Part shown: positions 27,224 to 35,973 of the stretch, piece after piece | How the letters are laid out: each line of letters starts with the position of its first letter | Position numbering within the stretch: the first letter of the stretch is position 1 | From: CBDCGV01 sp965216955 | GTDB taxonomy: Bacteria; Bacteroidota; Bacteroidia; Chitinophagales; JADIYW01 | DNA: 64,000 bases | Reading direction: 5' to 3' | Assembly: GCA_965216955.1 (NCBI GenBank) | Contig: CBDCGV010000018.1 | Span: 124,001-188,000, forward strand | Position numbers and translations under genes: made by a program | The notes under the pieces: generated by a model | What the model was told of the DNA's origin: nothing | Database searches by the model: none | Seen by the model: the letters and a program-made list of their open reading frames with translations, nothing else

Positions 27224-28123
27224 ATGAAAATATGGCATTGGTTACTTATCGCAGCTCTTGGCATTTTATTGCTACTAGCAATTCTGAATCCACTTAAGAT
27301 TTTCATGATGAAAATGAAAATTGAGGATCAAATAGGCATTAACGTAATCAATGATATACCTTTAACAGCAAAGGTTACAGATGAAATGGTCATCAAAATG
27401 CTCGACAAATTAAATGCCACTATTTCTGTCACAGATAGGCTTACTATTGATTTAAACGAAGATATAGATGTTCCATTAAAAATGAATTTAACAGTGCCTT
27501 TAGAAACAGAAATTTTTATGGATGAAGTTTTGAACCTTGAGTTTGACTTACCAATAGATGTAGATCTTTCTCCACAAGAATTAGCGTTGCAAGATCTGCA
27601 AATCCCTTTCAATCAACCATTATTCATTGAAGACGAACTTGCTGTAGACTTTTCTGTAACAATGGATACTAAGATTGAGACGAAAGTAATGGGTATAAAG
27701 ATGAAAATTCCGGCCAAAGGAGAAATACCAATCAAAACCACTATTCCGATAAGCCAAGCCCTTCATGTAAAAGATACCATTACGCTTAATCCTACAGATT
27801 ATAATATTCGGTTTAATACAATTATTCCTGTATCGGCACAAGTTCCTATAAAACAAATGGTAAACATTAAGGGGGAACTAGAGGTTCCTGTAGACCAACG
27901 AGTCGTTATTCCTCTCCAAAAAGTTATCAATGCCCCTGTATTAGAAAAGTTTGACGCGGTTGTGGAAGTTAAAAATGCTATTCCTGTTGGATTTGAATCT
28001 GATTTAAAAGCTACCGCTAGTTTTTCTGACCCACTGAAAGTAGTAATGGATGAGTTAAAAATTGATCCAAAAAATGTAACTATCTCAAGTAAAAAGAAAG
28101 AAGCCAAAAAAAATAATGAGTAA
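27224..28123 (+). CDS. Membrane-anchored beta-rich repeat-like protein of unknown function
   Basis: Not recognised. From the ATG at 27224 (a TTG at 27203 would add seven residues) the protein has 299 residues. A transmembrane segment (about 6-28) anchors it with the rest probably periplasmic. That rest is almost entirely short beta-like segments in which (V/I/L)-P-(V/I/L) steps recur every 8-15 residues, for example DIPLTAKV, DVPLKMNL, TVPLETEI, EIPIKTTIPI, QVPIKQMV, EVPVDQRV, VIPLQKVI. This suggests an elongated beta rod or a lipid-conduit-like surface. The C-terminus is lysine-rich (SSKKKEAKKNNE). The last base overlaps the start of the lipase gene. Confidence 0.62.
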   Translation: MKIWHWLLIAALGILLLLAILNPLKIFMMKMKIEDQIGINVINDIPLTAKVTDEMVIKMLDKLNATISVTDRLTIDLNEDIDVPLKMNLTVPLETEIFMDEVLNLEFDLPIDVDLSPQELALQDLQIPFNQPLFIEDELAVDFSVTMDTKIETKVMGIKMKIPAKGEIPIKTTIPISQALHVKDTITLNPTDYNIRFNTIIPVSAQVPIKQMVNIKGELEVPVDQRVVIPLQKVINAPVLEKFDAVVEVKNAIPVGFESDLKATASFSDPLKVVMDELKIDPKNVTISSKKKEAKKNNE

Positions 28124-29391
28124 TGGCCTTTCGCTCATTGATTATATACCTTCATATCCTCTTCTTATTAACCACTTGTTCTAAAGATAAAGAGGAGATT
28201 CCTCCTATAAATGAACAATTACCTATTGTAATGCTCCATGGGTTATTAGCTTCTGGAGACACTTACGAAAAGCAAACTCAAAGGTTCACTACTAATGGAT
28301 ATCCTCAAAGCATGATTTTTACATTTGATTGGAACACATTAAGTGGCAATAACAATGAACAAAAACTAAACAACTTTATTGATGAAGTACTAAAAAAAAC
28401 AGCCACTACAAAAGTGTATTTAATCGGACATTCTGCGGGTAGTAGCTTGTGTTATAGTTACCTTCAAAAAAAGCAACAGGCAGCAAAAATCAGCAAGTAT
28501 GTTCACCTTGCTGGATTTGGAGGAACAGTGCCAAATAACGAGGTCCCTGTTTTAAACATTTGGTCAATTCAAGACAAGGTATCTTCAGGCAGCAATATGA
28601 ATGGTGCCAAAAATCTAAAACTAACTAATCGAGATCACTATGAGGTAGCTACAAGTACTGAGACCTTTGAAGCAATCTACGAATTCTTTTTAGGGAATTC
28701 ACCTAATACGCTCTCTATTGAAGCCGATGAGAACATTATCCTCTCAGGGAAATCATTGTCATTCGGAGAAAATATCCTTAATGAAAACACGACTATAAGT
28801 ATATATGATCTAAATCCAAGCGATGGGAAACGCAAATCAAGTACTCCACTTTTCTCAGCAACAGTAAATAATAATGGTGAATGGGGGCCGTTTACTGCTC
28901 AAAAAGAGACGTATTATGAATTTGAAGTTTCTGGAACCAGAACGGTTCATTATTATAGAAGTCCTTTTATTCGATCTAATCACTTAGTTTATTTAAGATC
29001 TTTCCCCGAGAATGGTTCGTTGGGCGCCACTTTTTTATCAGGGATTCCAGCCAACAACCAACAGGCAGTTATTGCTTTCTTCTCTGCCAACAAAGCCGTT
29101 ATTGCATATAGAGATGACTTATTTATTAATGAGACTGAATTGAGTATTCCTAGATTTACCAATCCGAATCAAACAACGATTGCTCTTTTTACCTACGACG
29201 ACAATAGAAATGCTAAAAGTGATCTCTATTCCGCAGGTATTTTTGGTTTGTTCCCGTTCCTTAGCGCTGTAGATATGTATCATCCATCCGACTCTAATCT
29301 TATTACCAGCATTCGCTTCAATGGGCAAACAATCAATTTACCCAATTTACGTTCTAAAACGGATGGTGTACAAGTTGCCGTATTTGAATAA
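28123..29391 (+). CDS. Alpha/beta hydrolase lipoprotein, lipase-like
   Basis: A 422-residue lipoprotein (lipobox TTCS, cysteine 19). The hydrolase domain (about 33-195) has the oxyanion HG at 39-40, nucleophile elbow GHSAGS (S104), an aspartate in WSIQDKVSSG and a histidine in NRDHYEVA. This matches secreted triacylglycerol lipases and esterases. The C-terminal 220 residues form two beta-rich modules (SFGENILNENTTISIYDL and later YRSPFIRSNHLVYLRSF) of unknown role, perhaps binding polymer or lipid surfaces. It starts in the TAATG overlap with the upstream gene, so the two are translationally coupled. Confidence 0.78.
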   Translation: MAFRSLIIYLHILFLLTTCSKDKEEIPPINEQLPIVMLHGLLASGDTYEKQTQRFTTNGYPQSMIFTFDWNTLSGNNNEQKLNNFIDEVLKKTATTKVYLIGHSAGSSLCYSYLQKKQQAAKISKYVHLAGFGGTVPNNEVPVLNIWSIQDKVSSGSNMNGAKNLKLTNRDHYEVATSTETFEAIYEFFLGNSPNTLSIEADENIILSGKSLSFGENILNENTTISIYDLNPSDGKRKSSTPLFSATVNNNGEWGPFTAQKETYYEFEVSGTRTVHYYRSPFIRSNHLVYLRSFPENGSLGATFLSGIPANNQQAVIAFFSANKAVIAYRDDLFINETELSIPRFTNPNQTTIALFTYDDNRNAKSDLYSAGIFGLFPFLSAVDMYHPSDSNLITSIRFNGQTINLPNLRSKTDGVQVAVFE

Positions 29392-29405
29392 CTAAGCTTT
29401 TCGAA

Positions 29406-31718
29406 TTGAGATCAAAAAAGAGGCATCCAATTTTAAAAAGGATTTTAATAATCACTGTAGTTTTCTTTTTAACATTTCTATCACTCAATCTTCTATTCCC
29501 GATAAAAAATCAAAAAGATTTTTCGCAAATAGTAGAATCTGATGATGGTCAAATCATTGATGCTTTTTTAACAGAAGATGATAAATGGAGAATGTTCACA
29601 AGATTAGAGGAAATTACCCCCAATCTTTCCAAAGCCATTATAGCTAAAGAAGACAAATATTTTTATTTCCATCCTGGTATTAATCCTGCAGCCATTATAA
29701 GAGCCGTTTTTAACAATCTCACTCAACAAAAAAGAACTTCAGGTGCGTCAACAATTACTATGCAGGTTGCAAGATTACTTGAGCCAAAACCTAGAACAAT
29801 AGGATCTAAATTGTTTGAAATGTTTAGAGCCTTACAGTTGGAATGGAAATATTCTAAAAAGGAGATCTTACAACTATATTTAAACCTTATCCCCTTCGGC
29901 AGCAATATTGAAGGTGTTAAAGCAGCAGCTTATTTATATTTAGACAAACACCCAGAACAACTCAGCATTGGTGAAATTGTTGCATTAATTATAATTCCTA
30001 ACAGACCTTCATCACTGCAACTAGGATACAACAACGACTATATTATTCAGGAACGAAATAAATGGTTAAAAAGATTCGAAGAGGAAAATGTTTTTAAAAC
30101 GGTAAGTGTCCAAGATGCTATGGAAGAACCATTACTAGCAAAAAGACAATCCATTAAAAAGATAGCCCCTCATTATGCCCTAAAAATGAAGAAAGAGTAC
30201 GACGATCCTATAATTGAATCAGCATTGAATTTAGAGATACAAAATGCCGTAAATGATATAGCACTCAAACATAATCGGAGACATCAATTTAAGGGCATTC
30301 ACAATTTATCTATACTTGTTATCAGTAATAAAACGAATCAAGTTGTAGGATATATTGGATCTCCAAACTTTAATGATAATGATCATTCAGGACAAGTAGA
30401 TGGAATAACCGCAACTAGAGCCCCCGGAAGTACGTTAAAACCTTTGATTTATGGTCTTGCAATAGATAATGGCATTATTACCCCACAAACTATAGTAACA
30501 GACGTCCCAATAGACTTTAGCGGCTATGCTCCAAAAAATTATGACGAAACCTATCGAGGAAAAGTAAGTATTGCAACAGCACTCGAATTATCGTTAAATG
30601 TTCCCGCTGTTAAAGTTTTAGAAAGGTTAAAAACCAACAACGCCATTGATGTATTAATCAAAGCCAATTTTAAAAGTATCCAAACCAATAAGGATCAATT
30701 AGGGTTATCTTTAGCTTTAGGAGGATGCGGGGTTTCACTACTTGAACTAACACAACTATATGCTTCTTTTGCCAATGAAGGAAAATGGAAAGATCTTAAT
30801 TGGTTAAGTAAAGACGTTAATAAAAAAAATGAGAAACGCTTAGTCTCCAAACAAAGTGCATTTATAATAACGGACATCTTAGACAATATTACCAGGCCAG
30901 ATCTTCCTAAGAAGTTTTCTAATGCCATTAATCTCCCTAAAATTGCTTGGAAAACAGGAACATCATATGGAAGAAGGGATGCTTGGAGTATTGGATATAA
31001 TAAAAATTTTACCATCGGGGTTTGGGCAGGTAATTTTAATGGCGTCGGAGTTCAGGAATTGACTGGGTCTGATATAGCTACTCCATTGCTTATAGATATT
31101 TTCAATGCTATAGACTATCAGGATAAAAACTGGTTTAAGATGCCAAGTGGCGTCGAATTACGTTACGTGTGCAGTGAAACTGGCGCTATCCCCGACACAT
31201 TCTGCAACCATCAAGTGTTAGACTATTACATCCCTGCAATTTCTTCAAACAAAATATGTAAACACTTAAAAGTACATTATACTTCTTTAGATGAAACCAT
31301 AAGCTATTGTACAACTTGCTTACCTAAAGACCATAGCTATAAATCTAAGCTATTCTCTAATTATCCTGGAGATTTAATAAGTTATTTCCAATCTGAAAAT
31401 ATTCCTTATCAAAAAGTCCCTGATCATTTCGAAAATTGTGAACGCATCTTTTCTGAAAACAGCCCGCAAATAACATCTCCCTCTGCAGATCTCACCTATT
31501 TTATAGACACCACTGATACACAACAAATTATGCTTACCAGTAATACCCATAACGATGTAAATAGAGTCTATTGGTATGTAAATAATGAGCACGTAGCAAC
31601 TGTAACAAAACAAGAATCTGCTTTTTTTGTGCCTAAAGATTTAGGTAGGACTAAAATATCATGTACTGATGATAAAGGAAGAAACAATGATATATTTATC
31701 ACCATAAAACCCCTTTAA
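29406..31718 (+). CDS. pbpC: Penicillin-binding protein 1C
   Basis: A 770-residue bifunctional cell-wall synthase from a TTG start. An N-terminal membrane anchor (about 11-31) is followed by a GT51 transglycosylase domain with E82-D83 (AKEDKYFYFHPG) and GASTITMQVARLL (113-125), then a transpeptidase domain with S342 in STLK, S396-L-N and K516-T-G-T. The C-terminal 100 residues are the PBP1C-specific BiPBP_C domain (SPSADLTYFI onward). It polymerises and cross-links peptidoglycan outside the inner membrane. In many bacteria pbpC pairs with an alpha-2-macroglobulin gene; none is present here. Confidence 0.93.
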   Translation: MRSKKRHPILKRILIITVVFFLTFLSLNLLFPIKNQKDFSQIVESDDGQIIDAFLTEDDKWRMFTRLEEITPNLSKAIIAKEDKYFYFHPGINPAAIIRAVFNNLTQQKRTSGASTITMQVARLLEPKPRTIGSKLFEMFRALQLEWKYSKKEILQLYLNLIPFGSNIEGVKAAAYLYLDKHPEQLSIGEIVALIIIPNRPSSLQLGYNNDYIIQERNKWLKRFEEENVFKTVSVQDAMEEPLLAKRQSIKKIAPHYALKMKKEYDDPIIESALNLEIQNAVNDIALKHNRRHQFKGIHNLSILVISNKTNQVVGYIGSPNFNDNDHSGQVDGITATRAPGSTLKPLIYGLAIDNGIITPQTIVTDVPIDFSGYAPKNYDETYRGKVSIATALELSLNVPAVKVLERLKTNNAIDVLIKANFKSIQTNKDQLGLSLALGGCGVSLLELTQLYASFANEGKWKDLNWLSKDVNKKNEKRLVSKQSAFIITDILDNITRPDLPKKFSNAINLPKIAWKTGTSYGRRDAWSIGYNKNFTIGVWAGNFNGVGVQELTGSDIATPLLIDIFNAIDYQDKNWFKMPSGVELRYVCSETGAIPDTFCNHQVLDYYIPAISSNKICKHLKVHYTSLDETISYCTTCLPKDHSYKSKLFSNYPGDLISYFQSENIPYQKVPDHFENCERIFSENSPQITSPSADLTYFIDTTDTQQIMLTSNTHNDVNRVYWYVNNEHVATVTKQESAFFVPKDLGRTKISCTDDKGRNNDIFITIKPL

Positions 31719-31779
31719 TGGTACAACTCCTAATCTTAACCATCCCTTATTTTTAAGTGCTGTACTTTAGCGATCGAAA

Positions 31780-32193
31780 ATGAGCATTTTGTCTATTTTA
31801 TTACAAGGAACAGCTACATCCGTCGGAACAAAAATTTTTCGTTTTTGGGTGGTTGGGACTTGTGGTTATGGCTTAGATTTATCAGTCACTTATCTATTAT
31901 TAAATGCTTTTAAGGTAAAAAAGTATATAGCAAACAGCGCTGGTTTTTTAAGTGGCCTGACGTTAAATTTCTTTTTTAATAGAAAATGGACTTTTGCAAA
32001 TAGTGATCCTAAAATTATGGAGCAATACATCAAATTTGCGGTCATTGGATTAATTGGCTTAGGTATTGTAAATGGAGTTACTTACCTTTTACATGATAAA
32101 AGAAAAATACCCTTTGTAATTGCCAAAACACTAGCAATGTTTGTGTTTTTCTTCTTTAATTTTTTTGCTAACTACTTATACACCTTTGCCTAA
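31780..32193 (+). CDS. GtrA-family membrane protein
   Basis: A 137-residue protein with four hydrophobic segments. FWVVGTCGYGLDLSVTYLLL opens the first, and SGFLSGLTLNFFFNRKWTF in the middle is the GtrA hallmark (NFxxNRxWTF). GtrA proteins help move undecaprenyl-linked sugars or cell-wall precursors across the inner membrane. It follows pbpC by 61 bp, fitting an envelope role. Confidence 0.85.
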   Translation: MSILSILLQGTATSVGTKIFRFWVVGTCGYGLDLSVTYLLLNAFKVKKYIANSAGFLSGLTLNFFFNRKWTFANSDPKIMEQYIKFAVIGLIGLGIVNGVTYLLHDKRKIPFVIAKTLAMFVFFFFNFFANYLYTFA

Positions 32194-32282
32194 TAATTAT
32201 AATTTTTAATTAACACTGGATTAGGGATTCTTCAATAATCACCTTTGCCTTTTGGCGTTATTAATTGAACAAAAGGGTATAA

Positions 32283-32876
32283 ATGAAATCATACTATATG
32301 AAAAAATCAATTTCTTTTTTTCTAATCATTTTCGGACTCTCAATCATTTCTTTTGGGCAAAAAAAAATAGATTATCCAAAATCTCTTGCTAGCTACAATG
32401 ATTTTAAATCCTTAGTTAATGATGTAGAAAAACATAGAGCGGAAAGGTTAATAAGCTTAGACAGATTTTTGGAAATGAGCAAAGAAAAGGATGTTGTTAT
32501 TCTTGACACGCGCTCCAACTTTAGATATAATAGAAAGCGCTTGAAAGGGGCTATAAATCTAGACTTTACAGATTTTACTCAAAGTGCACTAAAAGATCTA
32601 ATTCCAAATTCCAATACTATCATTTTAATATATTGCAACAACAACTTTGATGGAGATCAAATCCATTTTCCTACCAAACTTTATGATCCTAATCAAGAAA
32701 TAAGAACTATAGAAACTCAAATATTATCAAACCGGAAACCCATTCTATTAGCGTTAAACATTCCAACATATATAAACCTATATGGTTACGGATATAAAAA
32801 CGTTTACGAACTGAACGAATTAGTTAAAATAAGCGATTCCAGAATAGAATTTGAAGGCACTGAGGTTAAAAAATAA
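32283..32876 (+). CDS. Exported rhodanese-like domain protein
   Basis: A 197-residue protein with a signal peptide (about 6-25, ending SFGQ). A rhodanese fold is shown by DVVILDTRSNFRYNRKRLKGAINLDFTDF (about 70-97) and an active-site loop C118-N-N-N-F-D-G in IYCNNNFDG. Sulfurtransfer or phosphatase-like chemistry needs this cysteine, which is present. It would act in the periplasm. An ATG five codons downstream is an alternative start. It stands alone, convergent with hemF. Confidence 0.78.
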   Translation: MKSYYMKKSISFFLIIFGLSIISFGQKKIDYPKSLASYNDFKSLVNDVEKHRAERLISLDRFLEMSKEKDVVILDTRSNFRYNRKRLKGAINLDFTDFTQSALKDLIPNSNTIILIYCNNNFDGDQIHFPTKLYDPNQEIRTIETQILSNRKPILLALNIPTYINLYGYGYKNVYELNELVKISDSRIEFEGTEVKK

Positions 32877-32921
32877 AACATAATTGTAATTGTCTCCAAC
32901 CTTTAATTTAATTCTAATAAT

Positions 32922-32939
32922 ATAGAGGCTAACCTCTAT
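32922..32939 (-). terminator. Short hairpin after hemF
   Basis: ATAGAGG (32922-32928) and CCTCTAT (32933-32939) pair around CTAA, one base beyond the hemF stop. On the minus strand the stem is followed by ATTATTAG rather than a solid T-run, so termination would be weak. Confidence 0.35.
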
Positions 32940-33857
32940 CTAGCTTATCCAAGACTTTGGTTGAAAGTGAGATAAAGAACGATACTCTTCGCTGTTCTCT
33001 TTAGGGTGATAATTGTAGTTCCAATCAGCTTCTGGAGGTAATGACATTAAAATAGATTCAATACGACCATTTGTTTTAAGGCCAAAATGTGTTCCCCTAT
33101 CATAAACTAAATTGAATTCGGTATAACGACCCCTTCTTATCTTTTGCCATTTCTTATGCTGATCGGTATAAGCTTTCTCTTTATTTTTATTAGCGATTAC
33201 AGCATATATAGGAGCGAAAGCATTTCCAACATCTTTTATAAATTCCCAACGCTCAGATTTAGTAAAACCATCTGATGCTCTTAAATGATCAAAGAAAACA
33301 CCTCCTATTCCTCTCATTTCATTTCTATGCTGAATATAGAAGTATTCATCACACCATTTTTTAAACTTAGGATAGTATAATTGATCGTGTCTATCACAAA
33401 CTGTTTTCAAACTATTGTGAAAAAAAGTGGCATCCTCTTGAAAAACATATGCTGGAGATAAATCAATTCCTCCTCCAAACCAAAAATCAATGGGAGTGCC
33501 TCCTTCCCGATCACTCATTTCAAAATATCGTACATTCATGTGAATTATAGGTACAAATGGATTTTTAGGATGTATTACAATTGACACTCCCGTTGCCTGA
33601 AAGAAATCACCATTTTTTGATTCTTTTTTTAAAAACCCAGGTATTGCTCCATAGACATGAGAGAAATTGACACCTCCTTTTTCAAAAACCGCTCCATCCT
33701 GTATAACCCGTGTATCTCCACCGCCACCTTCCTTTCTATTCCATAGATCGCTTTGAAAACTAGCTTTCCCATCGACTTCTTCTAAAGAAATACAAATCTC
33801 ATTTTGAAGGCTTTTAAAAAAACCAACTATCTCTCTTATTTCAATATTATTCATCAA
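32940..33857 (-). CDS. hemF: Oxygen-dependent coproporphyrinogen III oxidase HemF
   Basis: A 305-residue enzyme that decarboxylates coproporphyrinogen III to protoporphyrinogen IX with oxygen. Family motifs are clear: GGGGDTRVIQDGAVFEKGGVNFSHVYG (about 43-69), HMNVRYFE, WFGGGIDLSPAYVF (about 126-139), GIGGVFFDHL and RGRYTEFNLVYDRGTHFGLKTNGR near 250. Length is typical. The third gene of a probable antiporter-miaE-hemF run, 12 bp after miaE. Implies aerobic haem synthesis. Confidence 0.95.
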   Translation of the reverse strand: MMNNIEIREIVGFFKSLQNEICISLEEVDGKASFQSDLWNRKEGGGGDTRVIQDGAVFEKGGVNFSHVYGAIPGFLKKESKNGDFFQATGVSIVIHPKNPFVPIIHMNVRYFEMSDREGGTPIDFWFGGGIDLSPAYVFQEDATFFHNSLKTVCDRHDQLYYPKFKKWCDEYFYIQHRNEMRGIGGVFFDHLRASDGFTKSERWEFIKDVGNAFAPIYAVIANKNKEKAYTDQHKKWQKIRRGRYTEFNLVYDRGTHFGLKTNGRIESILMSLPPEADWNYNYHPKENSEEYRSLSHFQPKSWIS

Positions 33858-33869
33858 ACCATTCTTATT

Positions 33870-34451
33870 TTAATGTACTCTATCTCCTCTTAAAGCAATA
33901 TCCTCTAAAACGTCTGCTTCAAAGGCCAACCATTCATTCCATCTTAATTTAATTTTTTCCTTAGGTGCATAGCGATTAGCAATATCAATAAACATCCTAT
34001 AATGGTTCGCTTCGGCAACCATCAAATTGTAATAAAATGTTCTTAAACTCTCTTCTTTAATTCCCTCAGATAACAAACGAAAACGCTCACAACTTCTTGC
34101 TTCAATAAGTGCCGCCATAAGTAGTTTATCAATCAATCTTTCTTCCGCAGAACCGCCTTTCACCAAAAAACCGACCAATGCATTTACATATTCATCTTTC
34201 CGTTGTTTTCCTAGTTTTAGATTTCGAGTTTTAAGCTCATTAAGAACCATTCGAAAATGACTCCATTCTTCACTTACAACTGGAGATAAACGATCAACTA
34301 AATATTCTTTTTCGGGATATTGCTGAATCAGGGAAATACAGGTTGAAGCTGCCTTTTGCTCACAATAAGCATGATCTGTCAGAATTTCTTCAAGACTTTT
34401 CTCTGCCAAATTTACCCACCTTGGATCTGTTGCTAATTTAAGGCCTAACAT
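33870..34451 (-). CDS. miaE: tRNA-(ms2io6A)-hydroxylase, MiaE family
   Basis: A 193-residue four-helix ferritin-like diiron protein. Iron ligands fit the E/ExxH pairs in LEEILTDHAYCEQKAAST, VSEEWSHFRMVL (about 66-77), IEARSCERFRLL (about 114-125) and VAEANHYRMFI (about 147-157). The enzyme hydroxylates ms2i6A37 of tRNA using oxygen. It sits 2 bp after the antiporter gene and 12 bp before hemF. Whether it is a true MiaE or a related hydroxylase needs the MiaB/MiaA background. Confidence 0.85.
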   Translation of the reverse strand: MLGLKLATDPRWVNLAEKSLEEILTDHAYCEQKAASTCISLIQQYPEKEYLVDRLSPVVSEEWSHFRMVLNELKTRNLKLGKQRKDEYVNALVGFLVKGGSAEERLIDKLLMAALIEARSCERFRLLSEGIKEESLRTFYYNLMVAEANHYRMFIDIANRYAPKEKIKLRWNEWLAFEADVLEDIALRGDRVH

Positions 34452-34453
34452 AT

Positions 34454-35848
34454 TTAGCTATATTCATTATTATCAATACTTCCATCAGATTCATCATTTA
34501 TCATTCCCTGATTAGTTTCGTTTTGATCAATCTTATAATCCTCTATAATATGTTCTTTTATTTCTTCCTCACTTTTGTTCTCCAAAAGGTCATGAACCAC
34601 ATCTATTTCATCGATAGCTGCTTCATCAATAATCATAATTTCTTCAGGTTGCTTATTCGCTATTAAAGCCAACATCATAATAAGACTGGTACTCAAAATC
34701 GTAAGGAGTAAAATTCCAGAATTAAATTTTGTACTCTGCAACTCCAAAGGTATTGCAAAAAACAATAGAATGGTGATTAAACCTCTTGGAGCAATGAATA
34801 ATTCTGGAAAAATAGAAGATCGGATAAACACCTTTAAATTTAAAAACCTCAATACATAAAGCACTACTAAAATAATTCCTGTAATCATTAAAACTAAAGG
34901 ATCAGTCAACGTGCTTAAATCAATTGACATTCCAAATAAAATAAAGAAAACTGTTCGTATAAAGAACGATCCTTCTATAATAACCACTTTAAATTCTTCA
35001 AGCAAAATATGACTTAAAGTGTCTTGTTTAACTACTTTTCCAAGAGCACCTCTAAAAAAAACTTCCTTGTTATTTAAAACAATACCAAATATTAAAATCA
35101 ATAAGAGTGATGAAAGATGGAAAATTTTACCTAGTGCGTAGATCATAAACAAAATACTAATCATAAGTACCAGTTTCCCATGTCCTTTAACATTCTGAAA
35201 CAACGCTACCATTAAATAACTCAAAACAATAGAAATAACAATTGTCAGTATCGTTTCTAATGACAAAGTTCGAATTATTTCACTTGTTGAATGCATATGA
35301 CTTGAGTCTATAAGCATATAAAACATCATAATACCAAGAATATCAGAAAAGGTAGATTCGTAAATCATAAACTCCTTTTTCTCTTGCTCTAAATTGGCCA
35401 CACTTGGAATAATAATAGCACTGCTCATAATAGACAATGGAATCGCATGAATGAGTGCCATGGTGAAATTTTCGATATTAAGGAGATAATAAAAAACTGC
35501 CGCGATTGAAAAAGAGGTTACCAATAAAATAAATAGCGCGACTAAAAGTGATTTAATTAATATCCATTTATTCTCTCTATTTAATTTAAGATCTAAGGCT
35601 GCTTCAAGTACAATCATGACTAACCCTACGAGGCCAAAAATTTCTAAAAGCACAAAGAGCTCTGTATTAATTTCTTTAATATCAAACCCCAATTCCCCAA
35701 CACCAAATTGGATCAACACCCCAGATACAATAAGAAGAATAACACTGGGGATGTTCAACCTATTGGATAACATATTGAAAAAAAAAGATAAAATCGTTAC
35801 GACTGAAATCCCTAAGATAATATGTAATGGCTCTATTGCTCCATGCAT
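34454..35848 (-). CDS. Cation:proton antiporter (Na+/H+ exchanger family)
   Basis: A 464-residue membrane protein with about 12 hydrophobic segments in the first 390 residues, of the CPA1-type Na_H_Exchanger family. LNIPSVILLIVSGVLIQFGVGELGF is the N-terminal repeat, SSAIIIPSVANLEQEKKEFMIYESTFSDILGIMMF (about 143-177) contains the conserved S/E...D of the transport core. The C-terminal 70 residues are soluble and strongly acidic. It exchanges Na+ or K+ for protons. Promoter-proximal gene of the run into miaE and hemF. Confidence 0.85.
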   Translation of the reverse strand: MHGAIEPLHIILGISVVTILSFFFNMLSNRLNIPSVILLIVSGVLIQFGVGELGFDIKEINTELFVLLEIFGLVGLVMIVLEAALDLKLNRENKWILIKSLLVALFILLVTSFSIAAVFYYLLNIENFTMALIHAIPLSIMSSAIIIPSVANLEQEKKEFMIYESTFSDILGIMMFYMLIDSSHMHSTSEIIRTLSLETILTIVISIVLSYLMVALFQNVKGHGKLVLMISILFMIYALGKIFHLSSLLLILIFGIVLNNKEVFFRGALGKVVKQDTLSHILLEEFKVVIIEGSFFIRTVFFILFGMSIDLSTLTDPLVLMITGIILVVLYVLRFLNLKVFIRSSIFPELFIAPRGLITILLFFAIPLELQSTKFNSGILLLTILSTSLIMMLALIANKQPEEIMIIDEAAIDEIDVVHDLLENKSEEEIKEHIIEDYKIDQNETNQGMINDESDGSIDNNEYS

Positions 35849-35955
35849 AACTTATAACTTGAAAGACTAAATAAGTTTATTCTGCGCAACTAATTTAGAT
35901 TATTATCTGTGTGTTAGAAATGTTTTGTACATGAACTTTTGGTTGTCAATGCACT

Positions 35956-35963
35956 TATCTTTG
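35956..35963 (+). promoter_or_regulatory. TAnnTTTG -7 promoter box
   Basis: TATCTTTG ends 10 bases before the mnmA ATG, in the 125-bp divergent region with the antiporter gene. It matches the Bacteroidota consensus; the 5' leader would be only a few bases. Confidence 0.5.
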
Positions 35964-35973
35964 AATAATAATT

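Noticed and set aside
21132..31718. Phage or mobile origin for the envelope block
   Set aside because: No integrase, transposase, terminal repeats, tRNA or capsid-type genes, and base composition is like the surroundings; the amidase without signal peptide is not enough.
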